From Enteractinococcus coprophilus (GTDB lineage: Bacteria > Actinomycetota > Actinomycetes > Actinomycetales > Micrococcaceae), in NCBI RefSeq assembly GCF_006716305.1, contig NZ_VFOU01000001.1, positions 868,001-932,000 on the forward strand: DNA of 64,000 nt, read 5' to 3'. The notes below the pieces were generated by a model that worked only from the letters and a program-made list of their open reading frames with translations, searched no databases and was not told the DNA's origin. Position numbers and translations under genes: made by a program. Shown in pieces: positions 9,470 through 17,226 of this stretch. Positions within the stretch are counted from its first letter, which is position 1, and every line of letters starts with the position of its first letter.

Positions 9470-9499
9470 AGCAGGTCAGTAGCCTGCTGACCTGCTTTT
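9470..9499 (+). terminator. Hairpin with T-tract between csoR and the DUF305 gene
   Basis: Ten-base perfect stem AGCAGGTCAG / CTGACCTGCT with a seven-base loop, followed on the plus strand by a short T run. The T-tract favours plus-strand termination although both neighbours are on the minus strand; the stem could still end csoR transcripts. A second perfect hairpin, GGGGTCGAGACCCC, is at 9438-9451. Confidence 0.45.
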
Positions 9500-9563
9500 A
9501 CTTATCGATCTGGTCCACTTGGGCAGTGGGCGCAGGAGGTTGAACGTCTGGCCGTGGTGGTTT

Positions 9564-9875
9564 TTAGGAGCGGACGAGGCGGGCGATGGCGTCGGCGGCT
9601 TCGGTGAGTTTTTCTTCGGCTGCTGGCCCGTCGGTTTGAGCTGCACGGACGACGCAGTGGCGCACATGGTCATCGAGTAGGCTCAGCGCGACGTTGTTCA
9701 GGGCTGAGGTGATGGAGCTGATTTGGGTGAGGATATCAATGCAGTAGGTCTCTTCATTGATCATGCGATGAATGCCGCGGGCTTGGCCTTCGATGCGTTT
9801 CAATCGGGCCAGGTAGCGGTCTTTGTCACTGATATAGCCGTGGTCAGCGGATTCGGAATGCGGGGTGTTGGTCAT
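9564..9875 (-). CDS. csoR: CsoR-family copper-sensing repressor
   Basis: A small all-helical DNA-binding protein. The family represses copper export genes and releases DNA on binding Cu(I). The diagnostic Cys-His-Cys ligands are present: Cys in ETYCIDIL, His in DDHVRH and Cys in RHCVV. The helix RYLARLKRIEGQARG is the family signature. The ATG at 9875 is chosen as start, giving 103 residues; an in-frame GTG at 9908 would add 11 residues and has no better ribosome-binding site. It is the last gene of a copZ-copB-csoR operon and probably controls it through the site at 12546-12564. Confidence 0.92.
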   Translation of the reverse strand: MTNTPHSESADHGYISDKDRYLARLKRIEGQARGIHRMINEETYCIDILTQISSITSALNNVALSLLDDHVRHCVVRAAQTDGPAAEEKLTEAADAIARLVRS

Positions 9876-9922
9876 GGGTCTACTTTCGGGTTGCACCGGT
9901 GTTGTCACAGCAGTGTCTCATG

Positions 9923-12163
9923 TTAGGCGTCCAAGGTTTCGGGTGCCCGATCCAGAGACCTAGCCGCACTGGCGGCCGGGGTGAGATCCAAGCGGCGCAA
10001 CAGCTGGGCATTGAGGGCGACCACCACGGTGGAGGCCGACATCAAAATCGCCCCCACGCTCATGGGGAGCACAAACCCGATGGGGGCGAGCACCCCGGCG
10101 GCCAGGGGGACGGCCGCGATATTATACCCAGCAGCCCACCACAGGTTTTGTTTCATTTTCCGGTAGCTGGCCTGGGAGAGTTCAAATACGGATAGTACCG
10201 AGCGTGGATCCGAGGAGGCCAGGATGACCCCGGCCGAGCCGATGGCCACATCGGTGCCAGCACCAATGGCAATCCCGACATCGGCCTGGGCTAAGGCCGG
10301 GGCGTCGTTGACGCCATCACCGACCATGGCCACTTTGCGGCCCTCGGCTTGCAGTTCGGCGACTTTGGCGGCTTTATCTTCGGGACGGACCCCGGCAAAG
10401 ACCCGGTCAATGCCTAACTCGGTAGCGACCGTTTCGGCCACGGCTTGGGCGTCGCCGGTGATCATCACGACTTGGACCCCATGGGCATGCAAGGCGTCCA
10501 CGGTGTCGCGGGATTCGGGTCGGATTTCATCGGCGAGGCGCAGCGCGCCGATGACCTGTCGATCGGCTAGGACGTGGAGAATGATGGCGCCTTCGTCGCG
10601 CCATTGCCGGGCGATGGGTGCCTCTGCTTGGCCATGGTGGTCTAACAGGTAGGGGCCGCCGACTTCGATGACCGTGCCGTTAACGGTGGCTTTGACACCC
10701 ACGGCGGGTGAGGAGGAGAACTCGGTGGCAGCAGGCACGTCGAGTTCGCGGGTGCGGGCAGCGCCAACAATCGCGGTGGCTAAGGGGTGCTCGCTGTCGG
10801 TTTCGGCAGCAGCAGCCAACGCTAACACGTCATCTTCGGTGCGATCGCCCACGGGGTGGATCCCGGTGACGGTGGGCTCGCCTTTGGTCAGGGTGCCGGT
10901 TTTATCGAACAGTACCGAATCCACGGTGCGCATCGATTCTAGCGCCAGGCGGTCTTTGATCAATACCCCGCCACGGGCGGCGCGTTCGGTGGCAATGGAG
11001 ACCACCAACGGAATGGCCAGCCCCAAGGCGTGAGGACAGGCAATGACCAGCACCGTAATGGTGCGTACTACGGCGGCGTCGGGCACCCCCAGCATGGACC
11101 ACACCAGCGCGGTCAGCACTGCGGCCCCGAGGGCGAACCAGAACAACCAGCCCGCCGCCCGATCAGCGATGCGTTGGGCTTTGGACGAGGAGGCTTGGGC
11201 ATCGGCGACGAGTTTCTGGATCCCCGCCAGCGCGGTGTCATCTCCAATGGCGGTGACTTCGACCCGCAGGCCGGAATCTGTGGCCACGGTGCCGGCCACG
11301 ACGTGGTCGTCCTGCCCGCGTCGGACGGTTTTGGATTCTCCGGTGACCATGGATTCATCCATGGAGGCACTACCATCGACGATCTGGCCATCAGCCGGGA
11401 CCGCAGCACCTGGCCGGACAATGACGACATCTCCGACGACCAGCTCAGCCGGAGTGACCGTCACCACCTCGTCGCCGTCGATCTTCTCGGCTTCATCCGG
11501 CAGCAAGGCGGCCAGGGAGTCTAAGGCGGAGGTGGTTTGGGCCAGGGATCGCATCTCAATCCAGTGGCCTAACAACATAATGACCACCAGTAGGGCCAAT
11601 TCCCACCAGAAGTTCAGCTCGTGATCCAGGATGCCTAAGGTCGCGCCCCAGGAGGCAAGAAAGGCCACCGTAATGGCTAACCCGATAAGCAGCATCATGC
11701 CCGGCTGTCGGGCCCGGATCTCGGAGACGGCGCCCGTCAAGAAGGGCTGGCCGCCCCAGAAATAGATGATCGTGCCCAGAATGGGCGATACCCACCAGAC
11801 CCACGCGGCCTCAGGCAGTTGATAGCCCAGCAGGTGGGCGAACATCGGATTGAACGCCACCACCGGGATGCCCAGGACCAACATGATCCAAAACAACCGC
11901 CGGAACTGTCCGACATGGTCTCCGTGGTCCCCGTGGCCGTGACCGGCATGTCCACCGTGTGCTTCGTGGCCGGCATGGTGTTGGCCCTCCTGGCCGTGCC
12001 CGCCCGAGGCATGTTCATGATGCTCATGCCCACCGTGCCCCATGGCAGTTTCGTGGCTTGCGTGATGATCCGTGTGGGTGGCGGTGGCCTTAGCAGACTG
12101 GGGCTGGTCGTGAGCCGTATGGCCGTTGGGGTGGTGGTGTCCGTGGTGGTCGCGTGCAACCAT
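9923..12163 (-). CDS. copB: CopB-like copper-exporting P1B-type ATPase (CPH type)
   Basis: 746 residues. The N-terminus (about 1-75) is a very His-rich stretch that probably binds metal. Eight membrane helices are expected; helix 6 carries CPHALGL, the CPH motif of the P1B-3 subgroup, which pumps copper out of the cytosol. Also visible are TGES (actuator), DKTGT with the phosphorylated Asp, the HP motif of the nucleotide domain and GDGVNDAPAL. The ATG at 12163 has AAAGGA seven bases upstream; a longer version starting at 12229 lacks such a site. It lies between copZ and csoR on the same strand. Confidence 0.93.
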   Translation of the reverse strand: MVARDHHGHHHPNGHTAHDQPQSAKATATHTDHHASHETAMGHGGHEHHEHASGGHGQEGQHHAGHEAHGGHAGHGHGDHGDHVGQFRRLFWIMLVLGIPVVAFNPMFAHLLGYQLPEAAWVWWVSPILGTIIYFWGGQPFLTGAVSEIRARQPGMMLLIGLAITVAFLASWGATLGILDHELNFWWELALLVVIMLLGHWIEMRSLAQTTSALDSLAALLPDEAEKIDGDEVVTVTPAELVVGDVVIVRPGAAVPADGQIVDGSASMDESMVTGESKTVRRGQDDHVVAGTVATDSGLRVEVTAIGDDTALAGIQKLVADAQASSSKAQRIADRAAGWLFWFALGAAVLTALVWSMLGVPDAAVVRTITVLVIACPHALGLAIPLVVSIATERAARGGVLIKDRLALESMRTVDSVLFDKTGTLTKGEPTVTGIHPVGDRTEDDVLALAAAAETDSEHPLATAIVGAARTRELDVPAATEFSSSPAVGVKATVNGTVIEVGGPYLLDHHGQAEAPIARQWRDEGAIILHVLADRQVIGALRLADEIRPESRDTVDALHAHGVQVVMITGDAQAVAETVATELGIDRVFAGVRPEDKAAKVAELQAEGRKVAMVGDGVNDAPALAQADVGIAIGAGTDVAIGSAGVILASSDPRSVLSVFELSQASYRKMKQNLWWAAGYNIAAVPLAAGVLAPIGFVLPMSVGAILMSASTVVVALNAQLLRRLDLTPAASAARSLDRAPETLDA

Positions 12164-12297
12164 GCCGGATTCCTTTCCGTGGAGGTGATCATGAAATGTT
12201 GCCGTGCCCGAAGATCCGGGCGATATCAATCGAGCGTGTAGCGCCTCGTGAGGGCCTGTGGGCTCATCAGGTCGTTGGGTTGGGTGGTGGTTTCACG

Positions 12298-12507
12298 CTA
12301 GACACTCGACGCACGGTAACCCGCCGCATCGACCGCGGCTAGCACGGCAGCATCATCAACCGGCTGCTGACCGGTGACGGCCAATCGACCCGATTGGGCA
12401 CTGACCTGGACGTCGGTCACTTCGGGAAGCTGTGAGACGGCCTCGCGAACCGAGGTCTCGCACCCACCGCAGCTCATTCCCTGGACGACAAATTCACTAG
12501 TGTGCAT
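12298..12507 (-). CDS. copZ: CopZ-like copper chaperone, HMA domain
   Basis: 69 residues forming one heavy-metal-associated domain with the metal-binding motif GMSCGGC near residues 10-16 and the usual beta-alpha-beta spacing. CopZ carries Cu(I) in the cytosol and hands it to the exporting ATPase, here encoded 134 bp downstream. An AGGAG-like site lies just ahead of the ATG. As first gene of the operon it lies directly behind the CsoR-type operator. Confidence 0.93.
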   Translation of the reverse strand: MHTSEFVVQGMSCGGCETSVREAVSQLPEVTDVQVSAQSGRLAVTGQQPVDDAAVLAAVDAAGYRASSV

Positions 12508-12545
12508 TCCTGTGCTCCTTTTCCGACATGCTTGCCTCGATACTC

Positions 12546-12564
12546 TATACCCCTATAGGGTATA
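12546..12564. promoter_or_regulatory. CsoR operator ahead of copZ
   Basis: TATACCCCTATAGGGTATA is a near-perfect inverted repeat with TACCC and GGGTA arms, very close to published CsoR operators. It sits about 40 bp upstream of copZ and 140 bp upstream of the divergent ydhK, so one site could control both directions. Confidence 0.75.
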
Positions 12565-12704
12565 TTTCAATGAATAGTTTCCTTGGCATCCTGCCATTCC
12601 AGGATGGCCACAGGGAGGGCTCACAGTGTGAAATGACCTTTGTGCCGTGAGATCTTTGCCGGAGCGGAACCGTCCAGAGATGCGTTCTTACGATAGGAGC
12701 ACTG

Positions 12705-13301
12705 ATGAACAAACTGACTCTGATGACTCGACTTACTCTCGGCGCAGCAGTGGGGGCCTTGGCCCTGACCAGTTGTGCCGGAACCGGTGACGACGAGACC
12801 GCCCCAGAATCCACCCCCACCCAAGACCAGACGCAAACCGATACCTCCACTTCTGATGCACAAGCCCACGATCACGACCCAGACGGCGGCCCACCACCAG
12901 CAGGCATCCAAGAAGCCGAGAACCCCAGGTATCAGGTAGGCGAAGAGGTCATCTTGCAGGCCGACCACATGCCCGGCATGGACGGTGCCGAGGCCACCAT
13001 CTCCGGCGCCTTTGATACCACCACCTACTCCGTCAGCTACACCCCGACCGATGGGGGCGAGCCGGTGACCGATCACAAATGGGTCGTGCATGAAGAACTC
13101 GAAAACCCCGGCGAAGCGCCGCTTGAAGCCGGCAGCGACGTCGTCTTAGACGCCGATCACATGCCGGGCATGAAGGGTGCCGAGGCCACCATTGATCGCT
13201 CCACCGACGAAACCGTCTACATGGTTGATTTCGCAATGGACGGCATGGAGATGACTAATCACAAATGGGTCGTGGAAAGCGAAATCCAACCCGGCAACTA
13301 A
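12705..13301 (+). CDS. ydhK: YdhK-like lipoprotein with two DUF1541 repeats
   Basis: 198 residues. The signal sequence ends in the lipobox LTSC, and a Thr/Gln/Asp-rich linker follows. Two DUF1541 units each contain the motif ADHMPGM.GAEATI, with VSYTPTDGGEPV.DHKWVVHEE in the first and the corresponding MTNHKWVVESE in the second. The Met/His pairs suggest copper binding outside the cell, as proposed for the family. AGGAGC precedes the ATG. A close paralogue is at 16085-16666. It is divergent from copZ across a CsoR-type operator. Confidence 0.9.
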   Translation: MNKLTLMTRLTLGAAVGALALTSCAGTGDDETAPESTPTQDQTQTDTSTSDAQAHDHDPDGGPPPAGIQEAENPRYQVGEEVILQADHMPGMDGAEATISGAFDTTTYSVSYTPTDGGEPVTDHKWVVHEELENPGEAPLEAGSDVVLDADHMPGMKGAEATIDRSTDETVYMVDFAMDGMEMTNHKWVVESEIQPGN

Positions 13302-13387
13302 GACCCCACCAGCCCACACCCCAGCAGATGGCTGCGCCCATCGTCAGCGATGGCCGACCGGTGTGAGATAGTAGCAAGCATGCCAAA

Positions 13388-13418
13388 GGACCAGTCGAAG
13401 AGGTGTTTCGACTGGTCC
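13388..13418. terminator. Hairpin between convergent ydhK and csp
   Basis: Twelve-base perfect stem GGACCAGTCGAA / TTCGACTGGTCC around a short loop, placed between two converging genes. No strong T-tract on either side, but position and stem strength fit a shared bidirectional terminator. Confidence 0.6.
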
Positions 13419-13442
13419 TCTGGCATTGCTGGGTCTGGTGGC

Positions 13443-13850
13443 TTAGCCGATGACTGCCAGCAGGTCTGCGCAGGCCTGTTCACAGCGTCGACAGGCCTCA
13501 GCGCACACGCGACAATGTTCATGCATTTCGGCGTGTTGTTCACACTCAGCGGCACATGCAGCACACGCGATGCGGCATGCTTCTAACGCGGCCTTCACGG
13601 TGGCCAGATTACTGCCGGTACGCCGACTCAACAGGTGACCGGTGGCGGTGCACACATCGGCACAGTCGAGGTTGAGGCGAATGCAGTTGCGCAGCTCGGT
13701 GACCATTTCCTCGCCCAGGCAGGCATCCGCGCAGGCAGTGCACGTCTGAGCGCACTGAAAACACGCCTCAATACACGCGGCTAGCTTCTGCACATCCAAG
13801 CCACTGGTGTCATTGGGATGGGTTTCCAGCATCGACGTAATATGCGTCAT
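13443..13850 (-). CDS. csp: Csp-type four-helix-bundle copper storage protein
   Basis: 135 residues with 18 Cys arranged in CxxC and CxxxC pairs along amphipathic helices, plus several His near the C-terminus. This is the pattern of the copper storage proteins (Csp, DUF326), whose four-helix bundle fills its core with many Cu(I) ions. No signal peptide is present, so it is the cytosolic Csp3 type. AAGGAG stands ahead of the ATG. It complements the export genes by buffering cytosolic copper. An inverted repeat upstream (13889-13904) could be its operator. Confidence 0.9.
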   Translation of the reverse strand: MTHITSMLETHPNDTSGLDVQKLAACIEACFQCAQTCTACADACLGEEMVTELRNCIRLNLDCADVCTATGHLLSRRTGSNLATVKAALEACRIACAACAAECEQHAEMHEHCRVCAEACRRCEQACADLLAVIG

Positions 13851-13888
13851 GATCGGCTCCTTCGGTTCGGTAGCTTCTCAAGCGATCA

Positions 13889-13904
13889 TAGGGCTTCTGC
13901 CCTA
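13889..13904. repeat. Inverted repeat upstream of csp
   Basis: TAGGGC-TTCT-GCCCTA, six-base perfect arms with a four-base centre, about 40 bp ahead of the csp start. Candidate operator or small hairpin in the leader; its arms differ from the CsoR-type sites. Confidence 0.4.
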
Positions 13905-14590
13905 CCAGCGACCCTACTCGCCCGTGGGTATGGCGACAATGAAGGGTGTTATCTTCCAGGGGCTCCATCCCGTCCCCTTTTGGATGAATCACCAGACGTC
14001 CTCGGCGCTGTGTGGCAAGTCGGGTCATGTCACATCGGCGACGCAGATTGTTCTTAACTCATGGTGAGGCGCAACGCTGTTTGGCGTGTTTTCGAAGGTT
14101 TCTCGGGTGGTCTGGAACACCTTCGAGACCCCACAGGGGGCCGCATTGGTAAGTGGTAATGGTACGTCGGGCCGCCTAGGCGAGGGCTCGGATGCTGCCA
14201 GCGGTGACAGGGGAAGGTATCTATCACCACACCAGTGGCGACGCTTAGGATGGTCTAGGCGTGGTTTTGATCATGGATGTCAACACCGCCGACAGAGGGT
14301 GAGCCTCCTCTTCTAGAGTGCCCCCGTATACTTTTAGAAGCAATTATGGACGGTCAGGTATCTCTAAGGTTAAATTCAGGATTTTATGAGCAAGTCGTTA
14401 CTTCACCGTAATTGCAGCGAAGTAACCACTCGGCTCCTCGCGCGCAGGCGCGAAAATAGTCACCCTGGGTTGCGTTTTGATAACGATAGTGTCACGCTAT
14501 ATAACGTTTCCATAACGACTAAGGGGCTCGTTCTTGAGTGAATCAGAGGGTCCCCCTTATACCTCGATCTTCTGAGAGATACGCACAATT
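13905..14590. other. Long non-coding stretch between csp and the NlpC/P60 gene
   Basis: About 690 bp with no credible gene; the short open frames here have no ribosome-binding sites or family signals. The 3' half is AT-richer and contains the promoter and leader of the LysM-NlpC/P60 gene. Leaders of such genes in actinobacteria often hold a c-di-AMP riboswitch, but I could not recognise its conserved segments. Confidence 0.5.
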
Positions 14591-15577
14591 ATGACTTACA
14601 CAACTCGCCGTGAACGCATCGAAGCCGAGAAGCGTCACCGTCGCGGTCGTCACATGCGATCCATGAAAGTTGGAATGGCCAGTTTCGCGACTTTCGCGGG
14701 CGTCAGCGTAGCCGGAATTGCGCCAGCTCATGCCGATTACACCGTGGAACGCGGAGACACTCTGTCCGAAATCGCCGCCCAGCACGACAATGTCACCGTG
14801 TCAACCCTTATGCAGTCAAACGGGCTGTCTTCAAGCCTCATCTATCCGGGTCAGCGGCTGTCGTTCTCGGGTAGCTCCAGCTCTTCTGAATCCGCTTCCA
14901 CTAAAACTTACACAGTTGTATCCGGGGACACCCTATCCGAAATCGCTGCCCAGCACGGCACCTCCGTCTCAGCGTTGATGAGCGAAAACGGGTTAACCTC
15001 GACCTTGATCTACCCCGGTGATCAGCTAACCATTCCTGGCGGCTCAAGTTCTGCTAGCTCAAACGCTTCGACGAGTTCCTCTGGATCAAACCCCTCCGCT
15101 AGCATCTCGACGAGTTCCTCCCGGTCAAACTCCCCCGCTAGCACCTCCACGACTTCTAACTCCCCAGCGAAGAGCAGCGCAGCCACACAGACCGCAAGCA
15201 AGTCTGCCCCCTCAACCTCGGGCGCTTCGTGGGCCATCAGCACTGCCAGCAGCTCAAGCGCAAGCTACCGTCTGGGTGCTAATGGCGAAGGTAACCAGTG
15301 GGACTGCTCCAGCTTCACCCAGAAAGCCTTGAGTCAAGATGGTAAGAGTATCCCGAGGACCTCAGCAGCACAGTATGCCTCTGCACAGAAAATCTCCAAG
15401 GACCAGCTGCGGTCAGGTGACCTCGTGTTCTACGGCAACGGCGGAGTGTCCCACGTGGCCGTTTATGTCGGGAACGGCCAGATTGCCCACGCCCGCAACC
15501 CAAGCGCAGGTCTGTCCGTGAACAGCCTCGACACTTACTCCCAGTATAACAACGTGCTCGGATACGGACGCTACTAA
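14591..15577 (+). CDS. Secreted LysM-LysM-NlpC/P60 peptidoglycan hydrolase
   Basis: 328 residues. A long basic N-terminus and hydrophobic segment end at a signal-peptidase site after APAHA, so the enzyme is exported. Two LysM domains (about 50-92 and 105-150; both with GDTLSEIAAQH) bind peptidoglycan. A Ser/Thr/Ala-rich linker follows, then a C-terminal NlpC/P60 domain with catalytic Cys in DCSSF, His in SHVAVYVG and a further His in IAHARN. The family cleaves stem peptides during growth and division. It stands alone, flanked by long spacers and a strong terminator, inside the metal island without obvious functional connection. Confidence 0.93.
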   Translation: MTYTTRRERIEAEKRHRRGRHMRSMKVGMASFATFAGVSVAGIAPAHADYTVERGDTLSEIAAQHDNVTVSTLMQSNGLSSSLIYPGQRLSFSGSSSSSESASTKTYTVVSGDTLSEIAAQHGTSVSALMSENGLTSTLIYPGDQLTIPGGSSSASSNASTSSSGSNPSASISTSSSRSNSPASTSTTSNSPAKSSAATQTASKSAPSTSGASWAISTASSSSASYRLGANGEGNQWDCSSFTQKALSQDGKSIPRTSAAQYASAQKISKDQLRSGDLVFYGNGGVSHVAVYVGNGQIAHARNPSAGLSVNSLDTYSQYNNVLGYGRY

Positions 15578-15609
15578 GCTACAAGAGCGCTATAAAGCTC
15601 TTTAACTAG

Positions 15610-15645
15610 ATTTGCCCCCGACGATACTATGCGTCGGGGGCAAAT
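15610..15645. terminator. Strong terminator after the NlpC/P60 gene
   Basis: Fourteen-base stem ATTTGCCCCCGACG / CGTCGGGGGCAAAT with an eight-base loop, 32 bp after the stop codon. A/T flanks on both sides make it bidirectional in principle. Confidence 0.85.
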
Positions 15646-16084
15646 TTGTACCCCGAGCATTGTGACTGTTAACTTCGTTTAGCGGCCTATATCAGTTTCA
15701 ATTGGCGTATTGCTTGCGCTACAACCCCTCACAGCAACTAAGGCAATTAATTCACCGACTTTGTGCTGCAGTCACTTTTTGCAGATGCCCTGTCGAGATC
15801 AATAGAGCACGCTCTAGTATTTCTGCGACTTGAGGTCGTTTCCAAGATCGAGCATAAATTTTTTTCCCTGCACGACTTGGGGTAACCAAACTCAGGGTTT
15901 CTTGCAAGCCGCATTAGTCATAGATGTCCTAGATGAGTAAGACAAATTTCATCCGTATCTTTAGAAGGAAATGTGTCAACTCAGGTATACCTGAATAAGG
16001 CCTCTTTATCTGGGAAGAACAAGCGCACAGTGCTCAAGTTCAGGGTTTTGATAGTGGTTATAGATTCTAAGCGGAGGGGCTGAG
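15646..16084. other. Non-coding stretch upstream of the second ydhK
   Basis: About 440 AT-rich bases without a credible gene. It holds the promoter region of the following lipoprotein gene, including the palindrome at 15981-15994. Confidence 0.5.
15981..15994. repeat. Palindrome with GGTATACC core upstream of ydhK2
   Basis: Perfect 14-bp palindrome TCAGGTATACCTGA about 90 bp ahead of the ydhK-like gene. It shares its core with 8631-8642 and 23321-23332. Its promoter-proximal position makes it the best operator candidate of the three. Confidence 0.5.
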
Positions 16085-16666
16085 ATGACCGGAGGATGCA
16101 TGAAACGCACGACTGTAGCCACCCGAATCAGTGCTGTAGCAGCTGTTGGGGCACTGTTCTTGGCAGGCTGTGCCACCGATACAGAACAAGACGCAACTGA
16201 GGACCAGCCCACCGCCACGCAAACTGAGGAACATGCGCATAATCCTGATGGTGGTCCCGCACCCGAGGATCTTGCCGAGGCAGAAGATCCTACCTACCCA
16301 GTAGGTACCACGGTAGAACTTACTGCGGATCACATGCCGGGGATGCAAGGCAGTGCAGCCACCATTTCTGGGGCATTTGATACGGCCACCTACTCGGTAA
16401 CATATACCCCCACTGATGGATCCGAGCCGGTGGTGGATCACACATGGGTGATCCATGAAGAATTAGCCGACCCAGGCACCCCACCATTAGCAGAGGGCAC
16501 TGAAGTGGTCTTGGCAGCTGATCATATGGAGGCCATGGACGGTGCTGACGCCACCATCGAGGCCTCCACACAAGAAACCGTGTACATGGTGGATGCGACC
16601 ATCGATGGCACGGAGCTGACCAACCACAAATGGGTAGTCGAAAGTGAACTCCAACCAGCCGAATAA
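16085..16666 (+). CDS. ydhK: YdhK-like lipoprotein, second copy
   Basis: 193 residues (or 188 from the ATG at 16100, which has its own GGAGG). Signal sequence with lipobox LAGC, an acidic/Thr-rich linker with AHNPDGGP, then two DUF1541 units with ADHMPGM and ADHMEAM motifs. It parallels the paralogue at 12705 along its whole length, though at DNA level they are clearly diverged. The second unit has lost the PGM pair, replacing it with EAM. GCGGAGGGG precedes the ATG at 16085. Role inferred as extracytoplasmic copper binding. Confidence 0.88.
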   Translation: MTGGCMKRTTVATRISAVAAVGALFLAGCATDTEQDATEDQPTATQTEEHAHNPDGGPAPEDLAEAEDPTYPVGTTVELTADHMPGMQGSAATISGAFDTATYSVTYTPTDGSEPVVDHTWVIHEELADPGTPPLAEGTEVVLAADHMEAMDGADATIEASTQETVYMVDATIDGTELTNHKWVVESELQPAE

Positions 16667-16743
16667 TATCGATCAGACAACGTGAGGTGTCCGTGCACCG
16701 GTGGAGTGTTGCCACAGCCTTCGACGGGCCACCGCAAGACGCT

Positions 16744-17154
16744 TTAGAGGGTTTTCAGTGCTGTCAGGGCGGCTTGGAGGCGTTGCTCTGCATCCTTGGC
16801 GACTTCGGTGACCGCCGGTGTATTGCTCAGCTGGACCATGGTCTGTGGGTCAAGGGCCTGGATGGTGGTGACCTTTGCTTCTGGTGCTCGTCTGATGACG
16901 ACGTTACAGGGCAGTAATGCTCCCATGGCTGGGTCAGCAGTTAGCGCTTGCTGGGCCAGTGTGGGATTGCAGGCTCCTAAAATGATGTAGTCTCCGATGT
17001 CTGCTGCCGCTTCGGGACCAAGCTTGGTCTCAAATGTTGCGGGGATATCGATTTCGGTTAAGACACCGAATCCTTGTGCAGCCAGGGCTTTTCGAGTCCT
17101 AGCAACAGCCTCGTCATAGGATAAGTCAACGGTCATGGTGTGGGTATACGTCAT
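16744..17154 (-). CDS. DUF302 family protein
   Basis: 136 residues of a single DUF302 domain. The family signature region is present: a hydrophobic strand IILGACNPTLAQQAL followed by LLPCNVVIR, the two Cys being typical of members. DUF302 proteins are frequent in copper and other metal or redox loci, but no reaction is established. No signal peptide, so cytosolic. GAAAGAAG is found ahead of the ATG. Located 72 bp downstream of the multicopper oxidase on the same strand, so probably in one operon with it. Confidence 0.85.
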   Translation of the reverse strand: MTYTHTMTVDLSYDEAVARTRKALAAQGFGVLTEIDIPATFETKLGPEAAADIGDYIILGACNPTLAQQALTADPAMGALLPCNVVIRRAPEAKVTTIQALDPQTMVQLSNTPAVTEVAKDAEQRLQAALTALKTL

Positions 17155-17226
17155 GGTTGGGACTTCTTTCGGTAGGGTTTTTCAGTCTTGTGGTTCCCCG
17201 CATCGATGCTGCGGGTTGGTTTTGTC

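Noticed and set aside
11043-11624. 193-codon plus-strand frame opposite the copper ATPase gene
   Set aside because: Ser/Thr/Ala-rich translation typical of an antisense frame in GC-rich DNA; copB is unambiguous on the other strand.
14086-14316. 76-codon frame in the spacer before the NlpC/P60 gene
   Set aside because: Arg/Gly-rich translation, no ribosome-binding site, no similarity to known families.
13905-14590. c-di-AMP riboswitch ahead of the cell-wall hydrolase gene
   Set aside because: Expected by analogy, but the conserved sequence blocks of that riboswitch could not be found by eye.
17136-17154. GTATACCC near the DUF302 start as a fourth member of the palindrome set
   Set aside because: Not palindromic and explained by the codons for MTYTH.
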